Source: Achromobacter xylosoxidans (GTDB taxonomy: Bacteria; Pseudomonadota; Gammaproteobacteria; Burkholderiales; Burkholderiaceae_B). Taken from it: a stretch of DNA of 64,000 nt. Both the position numbers and the translations under genes were made by a program. The stretch's first letter is position 1. The number at the start of each line of letters is the position of its first letter. Shown here piece after piece: positions 1 to 8,460 of this stretch. The notes under the pieces are model-generated. The model did not search any database, was not told the origin of the DNA, and was given only the letters and a program-made list of their open reading frames with translations. The stretch covers positions 174,045-238,044 of the forward strand of contig NZ_MTLG01000112.1 of the NCBI RefSeq assembly GCF_002192695.1. Direction: 5' to 3'.

Positions 1-6
1 AGCTCC

Positions 7-1209
7 ATGCAGTCCCTTTTCTCCCCCTTGCCCGCTGCGGCCGGCGACGCGATCTTCGCGCTAGTTGAAGCCTTCCAGAACGATCCGGCTCCCCACAAGG
101 TCAGCCTCAGCATCGGCACCTACTTTGCCGAGGACGGCAGCATCCCTGTGATGCGCGCCGTGCGCCAGGCGCGCGACATGCTCGTGCAGGCGGGCAAGCC
201 GCACCCCTACCTGCCCATTCCGGGATCGGCGCCGTATCGCAACGCCGCCAGATCCCTGGTCCTGGGCGCGGACGGCCCGGATCCAGAGCGGGTGGTGACG
301 GTGCAGAGCGTCGGCGGCACCGGCGCCCTGAAGCTGGGCGCGGACCTGCTGCGCCGCACCTGCCCCGACGCTGCGGTCTGGGTCAGCGATCCGACCTGGG
401 AGAACCACGGCCAGATCTTCCGCCAGGCGGGATTCACAGTGCATGAATACCCGTACTACGATCCTGCCGCCGCCACCGTGCGTTTCACGCAGATGCAGGC
501 CGCTCTGCAAGCCCTGCCAGCCGGCTCCATCGTGGTGCTGCACGCCAGCTGTCACAACCCAACCGGCGTGGACCTGTCTTCAGAACAGTGGGAGCTGCTG
601 ACCGAGCTGTTTGCGCGCCAGGGCCTGATCCCCTTCTTCGACCTGGCCTATCAAGGATTCGGCCAAGGTCTGGACGCCGACGCCAAACCCATCCGGATGA
701 TGGCGCGCGCCGGCCTGGAATGCCTGGTCGCCAGTTCATTCTCCAAAAACTTCTCGTTGTACGGCGAACGCTGCGGCGCGCTGAACATCGTGTGCCACGA
801 CAAACTCGCCGCCGACCGCGCGCTGGGCCAGGTGAAGACGCTGATCCGCGGCAATTACTCCACGCCTCCAACGTTCGGCGCCGCGCTCGTCGCCACGATC
901 CTGAACCAGCCCGAGTTACGCCACGCCTGGGCCGAAGAGTTGGAGCAGATGCGCGTGCGGCTTGTAGGCCTGCGCGCGCGCCTGTCCCATGCGCTGGCGC
1001 TGCTGACCGGCGAACCCGAGGCCTGGAACTACATCGAGCGCCAGCAAGGGCTGTTCAGCTACATGCGGCTCAGCCCCCAGCAGGTTGAAGCGCTGCGCCG
1101 CGAGCATGCCGTCTATCTGCTGAAATCCGGCAGGCTGTGCATTGCAGGCCTGACGGACAGCAACATCGAGTACGTCGCACGCGCGATCGCGGCCTGCGCA
1201 CAGCGCTGA
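7..1209 (+). CDS. Aromatic/aspartate aminotransferase (class I, PLP)
   Basis: The 400-residue product matches the length and layout of class I aminotransferases of the TyrB/AspC family, which move an amino group between aromatic or dicarboxylic amino acids and 2-oxoglutarate in the cytoplasm. Visible landmarks are the N-terminal VSLSIGTYF stretch, the ASCHNPTG substrate/cofactor loop, and the PLP lysine in SSFSKNFSLYGER at about residue 247. The ATG at 7 fits the family start, although only six bases precede it, so promoter and RBS cannot be judged. The next gene follows after about 55 bp in the same direction. TyrB-like (aromatic) is preferred over AspC on general resemblance only; specificity is not resolved. 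Confidence 0.88.
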   Translation: MQSLFSPLPAAAGDAIFALVEAFQNDPAPHKVSLSIGTYFAEDGSIPVMRAVRQARDMLVQAGKPHPYLPIPGSAPYRNAARSLVLGADGPDPERVVTVQSVGGTGALKLGADLLRRTCPDAAVWVSDPTWENHGQIFRQAGFTVHEYPYYDPAAATVRFTQMQAALQALPAGSIVVLHASCHNPTGVDLSSEQWELLTELFARQGLIPFFDLAYQGFGQGLDADAKPIRMMARAGLECLVASSFSKNFSLYGERCGALNIVCHDKLAADRALGQVKTLIRGNYSTPPTFGAALVATILNQPELRHAWAEELEQMRVRLVGLRARLSHALALLTGEPEAWNYIERQQGLFSYMRLSPQQVEALRREHAVYLLKSGRLCIAGLTDSNIEYVARAIAACAQR

Positions 1210-1264
1210 GCAACCCTTACCCATGCCCCGGGGGCCCGAGGCGAACACTTGATTGGAGCAAGGC

Positions 1265-2578
1265 ATGAGCGTAACCAACCGGCTTCTCGCCTCCCTTGTC
1301 GGCTTGACACTGGCCACGCCTGTCGCCGCCTCCGGCGCCGGCCTGCTACGGAACGGATTGCAGCAGGCCGACCAGACCGAGCCCGACGTGATCGCATGGC
1401 GGCGCCACATACACCAGCATCCAGAACTGTCGTTCCAGGAGACGGAAACGGCGAAGTACATCGCCGATGCCCTGCGCGCCATGCCCGGCATCACCATCGA
1501 GACCGACGTGGCACGCACCGGCATCAAAGCCGTGCTCAAGGGCGGCAAGCCGGGACCTGTCGTGGCGTTACGCGCCGACATGGACGCCCTGCCCGTCGAG
1601 GAGCGCAACGATCTGCCGTTCCGCTCGCAGGTCAAGGCCACCTGGCGCGGCGAGCAGGTCTCGGTTTCCCACGCCTGCGGCCACGACACTCACGTCGCAA
1701 TGCTGCTGGGCGCGGCCAAGGCCTTGTCGGCGATGCGCGAGGAACTGCCCGGCACCATCGTCTTCCTGTTCCAGCCCGCCGAGGAATGGGGGCCCGACAA
1801 GGAGCCCAGCGGCGCCAAGGCCATGATCGCGCAAGGCGTGCTGGAGAATCCCAAAGTGGACGTGGTATTCGGCCAGCACATCAGCGCCGGCGCCCCGTCC
1901 GGCTCCATCGCCTACCGCGCCGGCCCCACCATGGCCAGCGGCGACCGCTTCGAGATCTCGCTGCATGGCAAGGGTGGCCATGGCGGCCGGCCATGGACCG
2001 CCAATCCGGCGCTGGTACCCGCGGCCGAACTGACGTTGGCGTTGCAGGGGATTACCAGCAGCAAGGTCGACCAGTCCGACGGCGTCACCGTGCTGTCCAT
2101 CGGCATGCTGCAAAGTGGGCGGCGCCCCAACATCCTGCCCGAAAGCGCCGAACTGGCAGGCACGGTGCGTTCGCTTTCATCGCACAACCAACGCATCGTG
2201 CACGAGGCGATCCGCGCACGCGCCGAGCATATTGCGCAGGCCTATGGCCTGAAATCCAAGGTGGACATATATACCGGCTACGAGGTTGTCGACAACGACA
2301 AATCCCTGACCCACAGTCTGGTACCTGCGTGGCAGGCAGCGGCAGGCGCCGGCCAGGCGGTTGAAATGCCGGCGCCATCCACCGGCAGCGAGGACTTCGG
2401 CGCCTATGGCGTCAGCGGCAAGGTGCCCTCGGTCTTCTGGTTCATCAATGCCTCGCCATTCGGCGACAAAAGCGGCGCTCCCAACCATTCGCCGGAATTC
2501 GCCATCGACGAAAGCGCGCTGCGCGTGGGCGTGCGCGCGCTGGTGGCGTCCGCGCTGACGTATATGGACAAGCAGTAG
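1265..2578 (+). CDS. M20-family amidohydrolase/peptidase, probably exported
   Basis: The 437-residue product is an M20D metallohydrolase of the hippurate hydrolase/N-acyl-amino-acid amidohydrolase kind. It shows HQHPELSFQE, ALRADMDALP (about residues 101-110), the CGHDTH metal cluster (138-143), FQPAEE and the C-terminal TGSEDFG histidine/glutamate region. It begins with a positive then hydrophobic stretch ending in Ala-Ser-rich sequence, which looks like a signal peptide, so it probably acts in the periplasm. The ATG at 1265 is chosen over an upstream TTG because GGAG sits six bases before it. It lies downstream of the aminotransferase and may supply amino acids released from N-acyl substrates. 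Confidence 0.86.
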   Translation: MSVTNRLLASLVGLTLATPVAASGAGLLRNGLQQADQTEPDVIAWRRHIHQHPELSFQETETAKYIADALRAMPGITIETDVARTGIKAVLKGGKPGPVVALRADMDALPVEERNDLPFRSQVKATWRGEQVSVSHACGHDTHVAMLLGAAKALSAMREELPGTIVFLFQPAEEWGPDKEPSGAKAMIAQGVLENPKVDVVFGQHISAGAPSGSIAYRAGPTMASGDRFEISLHGKGGHGGRPWTANPALVPAAELTLALQGITSSKVDQSDGVTVLSIGMLQSGRRPNILPESAELAGTVRSLSSHNQRIVHEAIRARAEHIAQAYGLKSKVDIYTGYEVVDNDKSLTHSLVPAWQAAAGAGQAVEMPAPSTGSEDFGAYGVSGKVPSVFWFINASPFGDKSGAPNHSPEFAIDESALRVGVRALVASALTYMDKQ

Positions 2579-2634
2579 GCCGCGAAGCCCGATGCGGCGC
2601 CGCCGACGCGTCGCGCCATCGGCAGCGCCGCCCT

Positions 2635-3420
2635 TCAAAACCGCGGCGGGCGCTTTTCAATGAACGCGGTAACAGCCTCGCGATGCTCTGCAGTCTTGTG
2701 AGCCAGCGCCTGATAACTGGCCGACAACTCCAGCAAGGATGCCAGGCTGCTGTGCTGGCCTTCGCGCAGCAGGCGCTTGGTCATGCGCATGACGCCGCCC
2801 GGATTGGCGGCGATCTTCGCGGCCAGCGTCCTGGCGGTCGGCAGCAGTTCCGCCGCCGGAACCACGCGGCTGACCAGGCCCCAAGCCAACGCATCCTGCG
2901 CGCTGATGGCCTCGCCGGTGTAGGCCATTTCGCTGGCGCGGGCCATGCCCACGGCGCGCGGCAGCAGCCAGGCGCCGCCATCCCCTGGCACGATGCCCAC
3001 GCGCACGAAGCTCTCGGCGAACGTCGCCGTGTCGGCGGCGATGCGGATGTCGCACATGCAGGCGATGTCCAGGCCGGCCCCGATGGCCGGGCCGTTGACG
3101 GCGCAGATGACGGGCACGTCCAGGCCATGCAGCGCAAGCGGAATGCGCTGGATGCCCTGCCGGTACTCTTCGCAGATGCGCTCGGGAGTCAGCGCGTCGT
3201 CGAAAAAGCGGCGCATGTCCTTGACGTTGCCGCCCGAACTGAAGATCGGCCCGGCCGCGGTCAGGATCAACACCTTCACGCCCGCGTCCTGGCGGATGTC
3301 CGCGCATAGCTGCACGATCTCTTCGATGGCGGTGTTGCCGGTCAGCGCATTGCGCGTCTCCGGCTGGTTCATGGTGGCGACGACAATGCCGCCCTCGCGC
3401 TCTATCTGCAGAAATGCCAT
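2635..3420 (-). CDS. Enoyl-CoA hydratase/isomerase family protein
   Basis: The 261-residue product has the usual crotonase length. It shows the oxyanion-hole signatures: the NALTG region and FSSGGNVKDM near residue 65, then GPAIGAGLDIACMCDIRIAA and the GIVPGDGGAW loop. Family members hydrate or isomerise acyl-CoA thioesters; the substrate here is unknown. It is the last gene of a minus-strand run (Bug receptor, CoA transferase, two acyl-CoA dehydrogenases), which suggests degradation of an imported organic acid through CoA thioesters. GGAG lies nine bases before the ATG. It converges with the M20 gene. Confidence 0.88.
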   Translation of the reverse strand: MAFLQIEREGGIVVATMNQPETRNALTGNTAIEEIVQLCADIRQDAGVKVLILTAAGPIFSSGGNVKDMRRFFDDALTPERICEEYRQGIQRIPLALHGLDVPVICAVNGPAIGAGLDIACMCDIRIAADTATFAESFVRVGIVPGDGGAWLLPRAVGMARASEMAYTGEAISAQDALAWGLVSRVVPAAELLPTARTLAAKIAANPGGVMRMTKRLLREGQHSSLASLLELSASYQALAHKTAEHREAVTAFIEKRPPRF

Positions 3421-3444
3421 GCAAGTGTCTCCTGAAAGCCGGGC

Positions 3445-4452
3445 TTACGCCGGGACATCGGTAATCGTGCGCACCAGGTCCAGGGTCGGCCCTGCGTGCG
3501 CGAACAGTGCTGCGCCGGCCACGTCCTGCCAGTAGGCCTCGCTGCCCGCGGTCTGGCGCCAGGCATGCAGGCGGCGCGTGTAGAGCTGCAGATCGTATTC
3601 TTCCGTAAAGCCGATGGCGCCGTGCACCGCGTGCGCCAGCTCGGCCACCACCAGCGCCGCCTCGCTGCAGCGCGCCTTGGCGACCGCTACCCGCAGCCGG
3701 TCCGGCGCCACGCCGCCTGCATGGCAGCCCAGCTGCGCCGCCATGCGGGCGGCGCAGACATGTTCGCTCATGACGGCCAGCTGATGCTGGATGGCCTGGA
3801 ACTTGCCGATGGGCCGGCCGAATTGCTGGCGTTCATTGGCGTATTGCAGGGTGCGCTCCAACACGCTGCCCAGCGCGCCGGCCATCTGCGGCGCGACCAC
3901 GCAGGCCTGCAAGGTCCGGACGTCGATGACTGCGTCCATCGGCGCCAGCGACGCAGCCGCGACCTGGGCCGGCGTCCAGCTCATGGCGGCGTCCAATGCC
4001 AGCGCTTGGGGCTGCTTGTGCGCCTGCGCGGCGTCCAGCAGGCGCCAGGCATCGCCCGTCTGCACCAGCACGCTGTCAGCCACCGCGCCGCCGCGCACCA
4101 GCGCGCAATGCCAGGCGCCATCCGCCTGTTGCACGCCGCGCGCCAAAGCAATGCTGCCAGCCGGCCGTTGCGCTACCGGCAGCAGCGCGCGCGCGATCAT
4201 GGTCTCGCCCAGCAACAAGGGCAGCGCGTGGGCGCCGCATTGCTCCAGCACGCCGAATACTTGGTCCAGACTTAGCCCGGAGCCGCCCTCGTCCTCGCCG
4301 ACCAGCGCGTCGGCCAGACCAGTTTCCTCCAGCTGTTGCCAGAGCCTGCCGGCGGCGTCGCCGCCCGCTTCGATATCGCGCACCGCCTGCGGCGTGCAAT
4401 GGTCCGCCAGCACCTGGCGCGCGGCATCGGCGTACAGATCGTTGTCGCTCAT
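3445..4452 (-). CDS. Acyl-CoA dehydrogenase (short paralogue, likely beta partner)
   Basis: The 335-residue product is an FAD-dependent acyl-CoA dehydrogenase-like protein, shorter than the usual 380 residues. Typical C-terminal motifs are RQQFGRPIGKFQAIQHQLA and HAVHGAIGFTEEYDLQLYTRRL. The N-terminal half is divergent and alanine-rich. Such short paralogues commonly pair with a full-length dehydrogenase to form heteromers, and one is encoded 11 bp upstream. The open frame continues to 4824, but the ATG at 4452 gives the family start and avoids overlap with the upstream gene. The catalytic glutamate may be absent; I could not place it, so a structural role is possible. Confidence 0.84.
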   Translation of the reverse strand: MSDNDLYADAARQVLADHCTPQAVRDIEAGGDAAGRLWQQLEETGLADALVGEDEGGSGLSLDQVFGVLEQCGAHALPLLLGETMIARALLPVAQRPAGSIALARGVQQADGAWHCALVRGGAVADSVLVQTGDAWRLLDAAQAHKQPQALALDAAMSWTPAQVAAASLAPMDAVIDVRTLQACVVAPQMAGALGSVLERTLQYANERQQFGRPIGKFQAIQHQLAVMSEHVCAARMAAQLGCHAGGVAPDRLRVAVAKARCSEAALVVAELAHAVHGAIGFTEEYDLQLYTRRLHAWRQTAGSEAYWQDVAGAALFAHAGPTLDLVRTITDVPA

Positions 4453-4463
4453 GTCATGCTCCT

Positions 4464-5627
4464 TCAGCGCAAGCCCAGGCCGCGCGCGATCATGCCGCGC
4501 AGGATCTCGCGGGTGCCACCCCGCAGGGAAAACGAGGGCGACGCCTCGGTCACGTATTTCAGGGTCATCAGCAATTCCACCGGGATGTCCTCGGCCTCGC
4601 GCGAGTACAGGTCTTCCGCGATCCAGGCCGGGATCATCTGCTCCAGCGTGGTGCCCAGTTCCTTGACCAGCGCCGCCTCCACGATGGGGCTGGCGCCGCG
4701 CGTCAGCTTCTCCTGCACCGACACCGACATGGCCCGCAGCGGCGTCAGCTGGCCCAGCACCTTGCCGGCCAGCCGCTGCGCCGAGGGCGTGCGATTGGCG
4801 GGCAGGCGCGCATAGTCCAGCCATTGATCGAACAGCACGATGCTGGAATACAGCCGCTCCGGACCGCTGCGCTCGAACGCCAGTTCGGCCGTGACCTGTT
4901 CCCAGCCCTGCCCTTCGTCACCCACCAGCGCGTCGGCGTCCAGCTGCACGTTGTCGAAGAACACTTCGCAGAAGTGGCTGTCGCCCGACAGATCCTCGAT
5001 CGGGCGCACCGTCACGCCGGGCAGGGACAGGTCGACAATCACTTGCGACAGGCCCTTGTGCCGGTCCTCCGGTCCGCCCGAAGTGCGCACCAGCGCAATC
5101 ATGTATTGGCAGTGATGGGCATTGGTGGTCCAGATCTTCTGGCCGTTGAGCAGCCAACCGCGGTCGTTCGGCACTGCGCGCGTGCGCACGCTGGCCAGGT
5201 CCGAGCCCGAGTTGGGCTCGCTCATGCCGATGCAGAAGAAGGACTCGCCGCGACAGATGCGGGGAACGTGGAAGCGCTTCTGGGCCTCAGTGCCGTACTT
5301 GAGGATGAGCGGCGCGCTCTGCCGGTCGGCAATCCAATGCGACCCGACCGGCGCGCCGGCATTGAGAAATTCCTCTACCAACACATAGCGCGCGAAGGCG
5401 CTGCGTCCGCCGCCGCCATACTCGCGCGGCAAGGTCAGGCCAATCCAGCCGCGCTCGCCCACGCGGCGGCTGAACGTGGTGTCGTAGCCGCCCCAGGAAC
5501 GCGCCCGGATATGCGCCGGCATATCACGCACTGCTTCCTGCAGGAAGGCGCGAACGGCGGGGCGCAGGGCCTCGTCTTCGGGAGGAATGCGCGTCAGCGG
5601 CAATGCCAGTGAATTCAGACTGCTCAT
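4464..5627 (-). CDS. Acyl-CoA dehydrogenase
   Basis: The 387-residue product has normal family length. Motifs include GWIGLTLPREYGGGG near the N-terminus, the FAD/substrate signature CIGMSEPNSGSDLASVRT, LNGQKIWTTNAHH, and the C-terminal GGTREILRGMIARGLGLR that closes most family members. It catalyses alpha,beta-dehydrogenation of an acyl-CoA with electron transfer to ETF. Its start overlaps the stop of the upstream CoA transferase by four bases (ATGA). It is followed after 11 bp by the shorter paralogue, so the two are probably co-translated partners. Confidence 0.9.
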   Translation of the reverse strand: MSSLNSLALPLTRIPPEDEALRPAVRAFLQEAVRDMPAHIRARSWGGYDTTFSRRVGERGWIGLTLPREYGGGGRSAFARYVLVEEFLNAGAPVGSHWIADRQSAPLILKYGTEAQKRFHVPRICRGESFFCIGMSEPNSGSDLASVRTRAVPNDRGWLLNGQKIWTTNAHHCQYMIALVRTSGGPEDRHKGLSQVIVDLSLPGVTVRPIEDLSGDSHFCEVFFDNVQLDADALVGDEGQGWEQVTAELAFERSGPERLYSSIVLFDQWLDYARLPANRTPSAQRLAGKVLGQLTPLRAMSVSVQEKLTRGASPIVEAALVKELGTTLEQMIPAWIAEDLYSREAEDIPVELLMTLKYVTEASPSFSLRGGTREILRGMIARGLGLR

Positions 5628-6853
5628 CCCAGGACTCCATTGATTCGATGCGTGTGCAGGGTATCCGCGCTCAAGCCCAGCAGGCGGGCCAGGACGGCAT
5701 CGGTATGCTGGCCCAGCTGCGGCGGCGCGTGGCGGTAGCTCACCGGCGTATCCGACAAGCGGATGGGGCTGGCGACCAGCGGCACCTCGCCCGCTTGCGG
5801 GTGCTGCATGCTCATGCGCAGGCCGCGCGCCTGGACCTGCGGATCCTCAAATACGTCCGCGACGGTGTTGATGGGTCCGCAAGGCACGCCGTGCTGCTCC
5901 AGCAGCGCGACCCAGTCGCGCGTGCTGCGGGTGACGGTGATGGCGCGCAAGCCTTCGATCAGCTCCTCGCGATGGGCGATCCGCGCCGCATTGCGCGCAA
6001 AGCGCTCGTCCTCGGCCCATTGCGGCCGTTCTATGGCGGTGCACAGCCGCGCGAATTGCCCATCGTTGCCGACGGCCAGGATCATGTGCCCATCCGCCGT
6101 CGGAAAGTCCTGGTACGGAAGCGTATTCGGATGCGCGTTGCCCATGCGGCGCGGCGTTTGCTGGCCATACAGATAGTTCATCGCCTGATTGCCCAGGCAG
6201 GCGACGCCCACGTCAAGCAAGGCCAGATCGATATGCTGGCCGCGCCCGGTGTGCGCGCGCGCCTGCAATGCAGCCAGGATGGCAGTGCTGGCATACAACC
6301 CCGTCAGGATGTCGGTCAGCGCCACGCCCACTTTCATGGGACCGCCGCCGGGCGCGCCGTCGGGATGCCCCGTGATGCTCATCAGGCCGCCCATGCCCTG
6401 GATCAGAAAGTCGTAGCCGGCGCGATGCGCATACGGACCGTCCTGGCCAAAGCCCGTGACCGAGCAATACACCAGCCTGGGGTTCAGCTCGCTCAGCGAC
6501 GCGTAGTCCAGCCCGTATTGCGCCAGGCCGCCGGTCTTGAAGTTCTCGATCAGCACGTCGCATTGCTGCGCCAGCTGCCGCACCAGTTCCTGCCCTTCGG
6601 GTTTGGTGAAATCGATGCTGACCGACTGCTTGTTGCGGTTGGCGCACATGTAATAGGCGGACTCGCCGGTGGGTTGCCCCACCGGATCGGTCACGTAGGG
6701 TGGTCCCCAGGCGCGCGTATCGTCGCCCGTTCCCGGCCGCTCCACCTTGATCACTTCGGCGCCCAGGTCGCCCAGCGTCTGGGCGGCCCAGGGGCCGGCC
6801 AGCACGCGCGACAGATCGAGCACCTTCACATTCTGCAGGGCTTGCGACGTCAT
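5624..6853 (-). CDS. Family III CoA transferase (CaiB/BaiF type)
   Basis: The 409-residue product opens with VKVLDLSRVLAGPWAAQTLGDLGAEVIKVE, split here only by description: the LSRVLAGP and GAEVIKVERP motifs are diagnostic of family III CoA transferases. The middle holds NRNKQSVSIDF, the ENFKTGGL segment and MGGLMSITG. Members move CoA between carboxylic acids. The ATG at 6853 is chosen because GAGG precedes it by about five bases and it clears the upstream gene; frames further upstream would overlap the Bug gene. It overlaps the following dehydrogenase by four bases. In context it probably activates the acid captured by the neighbouring Bug receptor. Confidence 0.9.
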   Translation of the reverse strand: MTSQALQNVKVLDLSRVLAGPWAAQTLGDLGAEVIKVERPGTGDDTRAWGPPYVTDPVGQPTGESAYYMCANRNKQSVSIDFTKPEGQELVRQLAQQCDVLIENFKTGGLAQYGLDYASLSELNPRLVYCSVTGFGQDGPYAHRAGYDFLIQGMGGLMSITGHPDGAPGGGPMKVGVALTDILTGLYASTAILAALQARAHTGRGQHIDLALLDVGVACLGNQAMNYLYGQQTPRRMGNAHPNTLPYQDFPTADGHMILAVGNDGQFARLCTAIERPQWAEDERFARNAARIAHREELIEGLRAITVTRSTRDWVALLEQHGVPCGPINTVADVFEDPQVQARGLRMSMQHPQAGEVPLVASPIRLSDTPVSYRHAPPQLGQHTDAVLARLLGLSADTLHTHRINGVLG

Positions 6854-6867
6854 GCTCGCCTCTTTCT

Positions 6868-7848
6868 TCATTGTTGGGGAACGTTCGCCTTCTTGACGAT
6901 GCGTTGCCACAGCGCGATTTCCTTCTGCTGGAATTCGTGCATCTGCGCAGGCCCGCCCGTCATCGGCGTGGCGCCCAGGCGTTCATAGAAGGCGCGGGTT
7001 TCGGGCATCTTGGAAATGCGCGTGAACAGCTCGGCCAGGCGCGCGGTCTGTTCAGCCGGCGTCTTGACGCTGACCATCGCGCCCACCCAGGTGTAGGCTT
7101 CGAATCCGGGCAGGCCGGCTTCGGTCGCGGTCGGCACGTCGGGCGAAGTCCCGACACGCTGGTCCGACGCCACCGCCACCACCTTCACGCGGCCGTCCTT
7201 GGCCAGTTCCTGCACCGCGGTCACCTCGGCGAACGTGTAGTCCACCGTGCCGCCGGCCACAGCCATGATGGCGTCGCCGGCGCCCTTGAACGGCACATGC
7301 ACCGTCTTCAGGCCGGCGCTGTCGTTCAGCAATTCGCCCATCAACTGGTAGCCGGCCGACCCTGCTCCGAAATTCACTTTGCCGGGATTGGCCTGGGCAT
7401 AGGCGATCAAGTCCTTCAGGGTGCCGTACGGCGCCTGCGGACTGACGGCCAGCATGGCGGGCGAACGCATCATCATGGTCAACGGCGCGAAATCCTTGAC
7501 CGGGTCGTACGGCAGCGCCTTGAACAGCGCCGCATTGACCGCCAGCGTCGAATTGCTGCCGATGAAGACCGTGTAGCCATCCGCCGGCGCCGACAGGACG
7601 TTCTTCACCGCGATGAAGCCATTGGCGCCCGGCTTGTTCTCCACCACCACCGGCTGCCCGGTCAGCTCCTGCAGCTGGCGGGCGAAATAGCGGGCCGAGG
7701 TATCGGTGCCGCTGCCGGGGCCGAACGGCACCACGAACTTGATCGGCCGGGAGGGGAAGGTCTCGGCCAGCGCGACGGTCTGATGGCCGGCGGCGCCAAG
7801 CATTGCCACGGCCAACATGGCCGTCAGCATCTGTCTGCGGTGCAGCAT
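6868..7848 (-). CDS. Bug-family tripartite tricarboxylate receptor (periplasmic)
   Basis: The 326-residue product is a Bug-type extracytoplasmic solute-binding protein. It has a signal peptide (residues 1 to about 28, with LTAMLAVAMLGAAG), then FPSRPIKFVVPFGPGSGTD, VVENKPGANG, the PADGYT motif, and VPFKGAGDAI. These receptors bind carboxylic acids or related solutes in the periplasm. Hundreds exist in Bordetella-like genomes, mostly without dedicated membrane genes nearby, and none is seen here. It is the first gene of the operon with the CoA transferase and dehydrogenases, so its ligand is probably that pathway's substrate. Confidence 0.92.
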   Translation of the reverse strand: MLHRRQMLTAMLAVAMLGAAGHQTVALAETFPSRPIKFVVPFGPGSGTDTSARYFARQLQELTGQPVVVENKPGANGFIAVKNVLSAPADGYTVFIGSNSTLAVNAALFKALPYDPVKDFAPLTMMMRSPAMLAVSPQAPYGTLKDLIAYAQANPGKVNFGAGSAGYQLMGELLNDSAGLKTVHVPFKGAGDAIMAVAGGTVDYTFAEVTAVQELAKDGRVKVVAVASDQRVGTSPDVPTATEAGLPGFEAYTWVGAMVSVKTPAEQTARLAELFTRISKMPETRAFYERLGATPMTGGPAQMHEFQQKEIALWQRIVKKANVPQQ

Positions 7849-8036
7849 GGAAGTCTCCTTTGGGTGGATGGCCGGCCGCTCTAGGCGGCGGTCCTGGCCA
7901 TATGTTCCAGCGGATGACTTTAGGCGTGCTTAACAGGCCTGTCTAATATTAAGAATTTTAGATTTGATATTGAATGAATATCAGCGATATCCGCAGCCGC
8001 GCCCGGATCAGGCCCGACCTTGCCATTCCCGGCACA
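7849..8036. promoter_or_regulatory. AT-rich promoter region of the Bug/CoA-transferase operon with a 6-bp inverted repeat
   Basis: This 188-bp gap upstream of the minus-strand operon contains a sharply AT-rich core (about 7941-7984) in otherwise GC-rich DNA. Within it is a perfect inverted repeat, GATATT at 7966-7971 and AATATC at 7977-7982 with a 5-bp spacer. It is a plausible operator beside the promoter. No regulator gene is immediately adjacent, and I could not assign -10/-35 boxes with confidence. Confidence 0.4.
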
Positions 8037-8038
8037 GA

Positions 8039-8365
8039 TCAATCCGTGAATCTGGCGTTGTATTTCCAGTTTCCGTCAGGCAACAGCTCCACCCTATACG
8101 TGACCGAGGCCCATGTCTTCCCGAACTCTCTGTACAGGCCGGAGAGCTTATAGAGTCCCGCCTGGATTTCCTCCGTCGGGCCGATGAGATCCCGAAGCCC
8201 TTCCGGGCTCGAAATTGAAATGCTCATCCTTTCATAGGAGGCATCATCATCCCGGTGAACCACCATTTCCGCGATGCTCCATGACTCCGGCGTTGCCACG
8301 ATCAATGCATTGGCCACTTCAAAATCAATCGGCGCCTGGCGCTCGACAAGCGATTCCATCGTCAT
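8039..8365 (-). CDS. Small protein resembling DUF600/YezG-type immunity proteins
   Basis: The 108-residue soluble protein has no signal peptide. Its C-terminal stretch, FGKTWASVTYRVELLPDGNW, resembles the tryptophan- and lysine-rich end of DUF600/YezG-like immunity proteins, which neutralise polymorphic or contact-dependent toxins. The similarity is recognised by eye only. No toxin gene is next to it, so it would be an orphan immunity gene. It lies between two Bug-receptor operons on the same strand, 95 bp after one and 190 bp before the next. Start choice (8365 or the second Met at 8359) is uncertain because no strong RBS is visible. Confidence 0.6.
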   Translation of the reverse strand: MTMESLVERQAPIDFEVANALIVATPESWSIAEMVVHRDDDASYERMSISISSPEGLRDLIGPTEEIQAGLYKLSGLYREFGKTWASVTYRVELLPDGNWKYNARFTD

Positions 8366-8460
8366 TCTCGCTAAGGCTGTCTAATTGGAACAAGAAAGAG
8401 CCTGAATAAGCCCGTCCAGCTCGAATACTACTCCCGCCTGACCTCGCCCGTTTCCGCCCT

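Noticed and set aside
3996..5612. 538-codon plus-strand open frame across the acyl-CoA dehydrogenase genes
   Set aside because: Arg/Ala/His-rich low-complexity translation typical of antisense frames; the minus-strand genes carry full family motifs.
5603..6988. 461-codon plus-strand open frame opposite the CoA transferase
   Set aside because: Antisense shadow of a clearly conserved CoA transferase.
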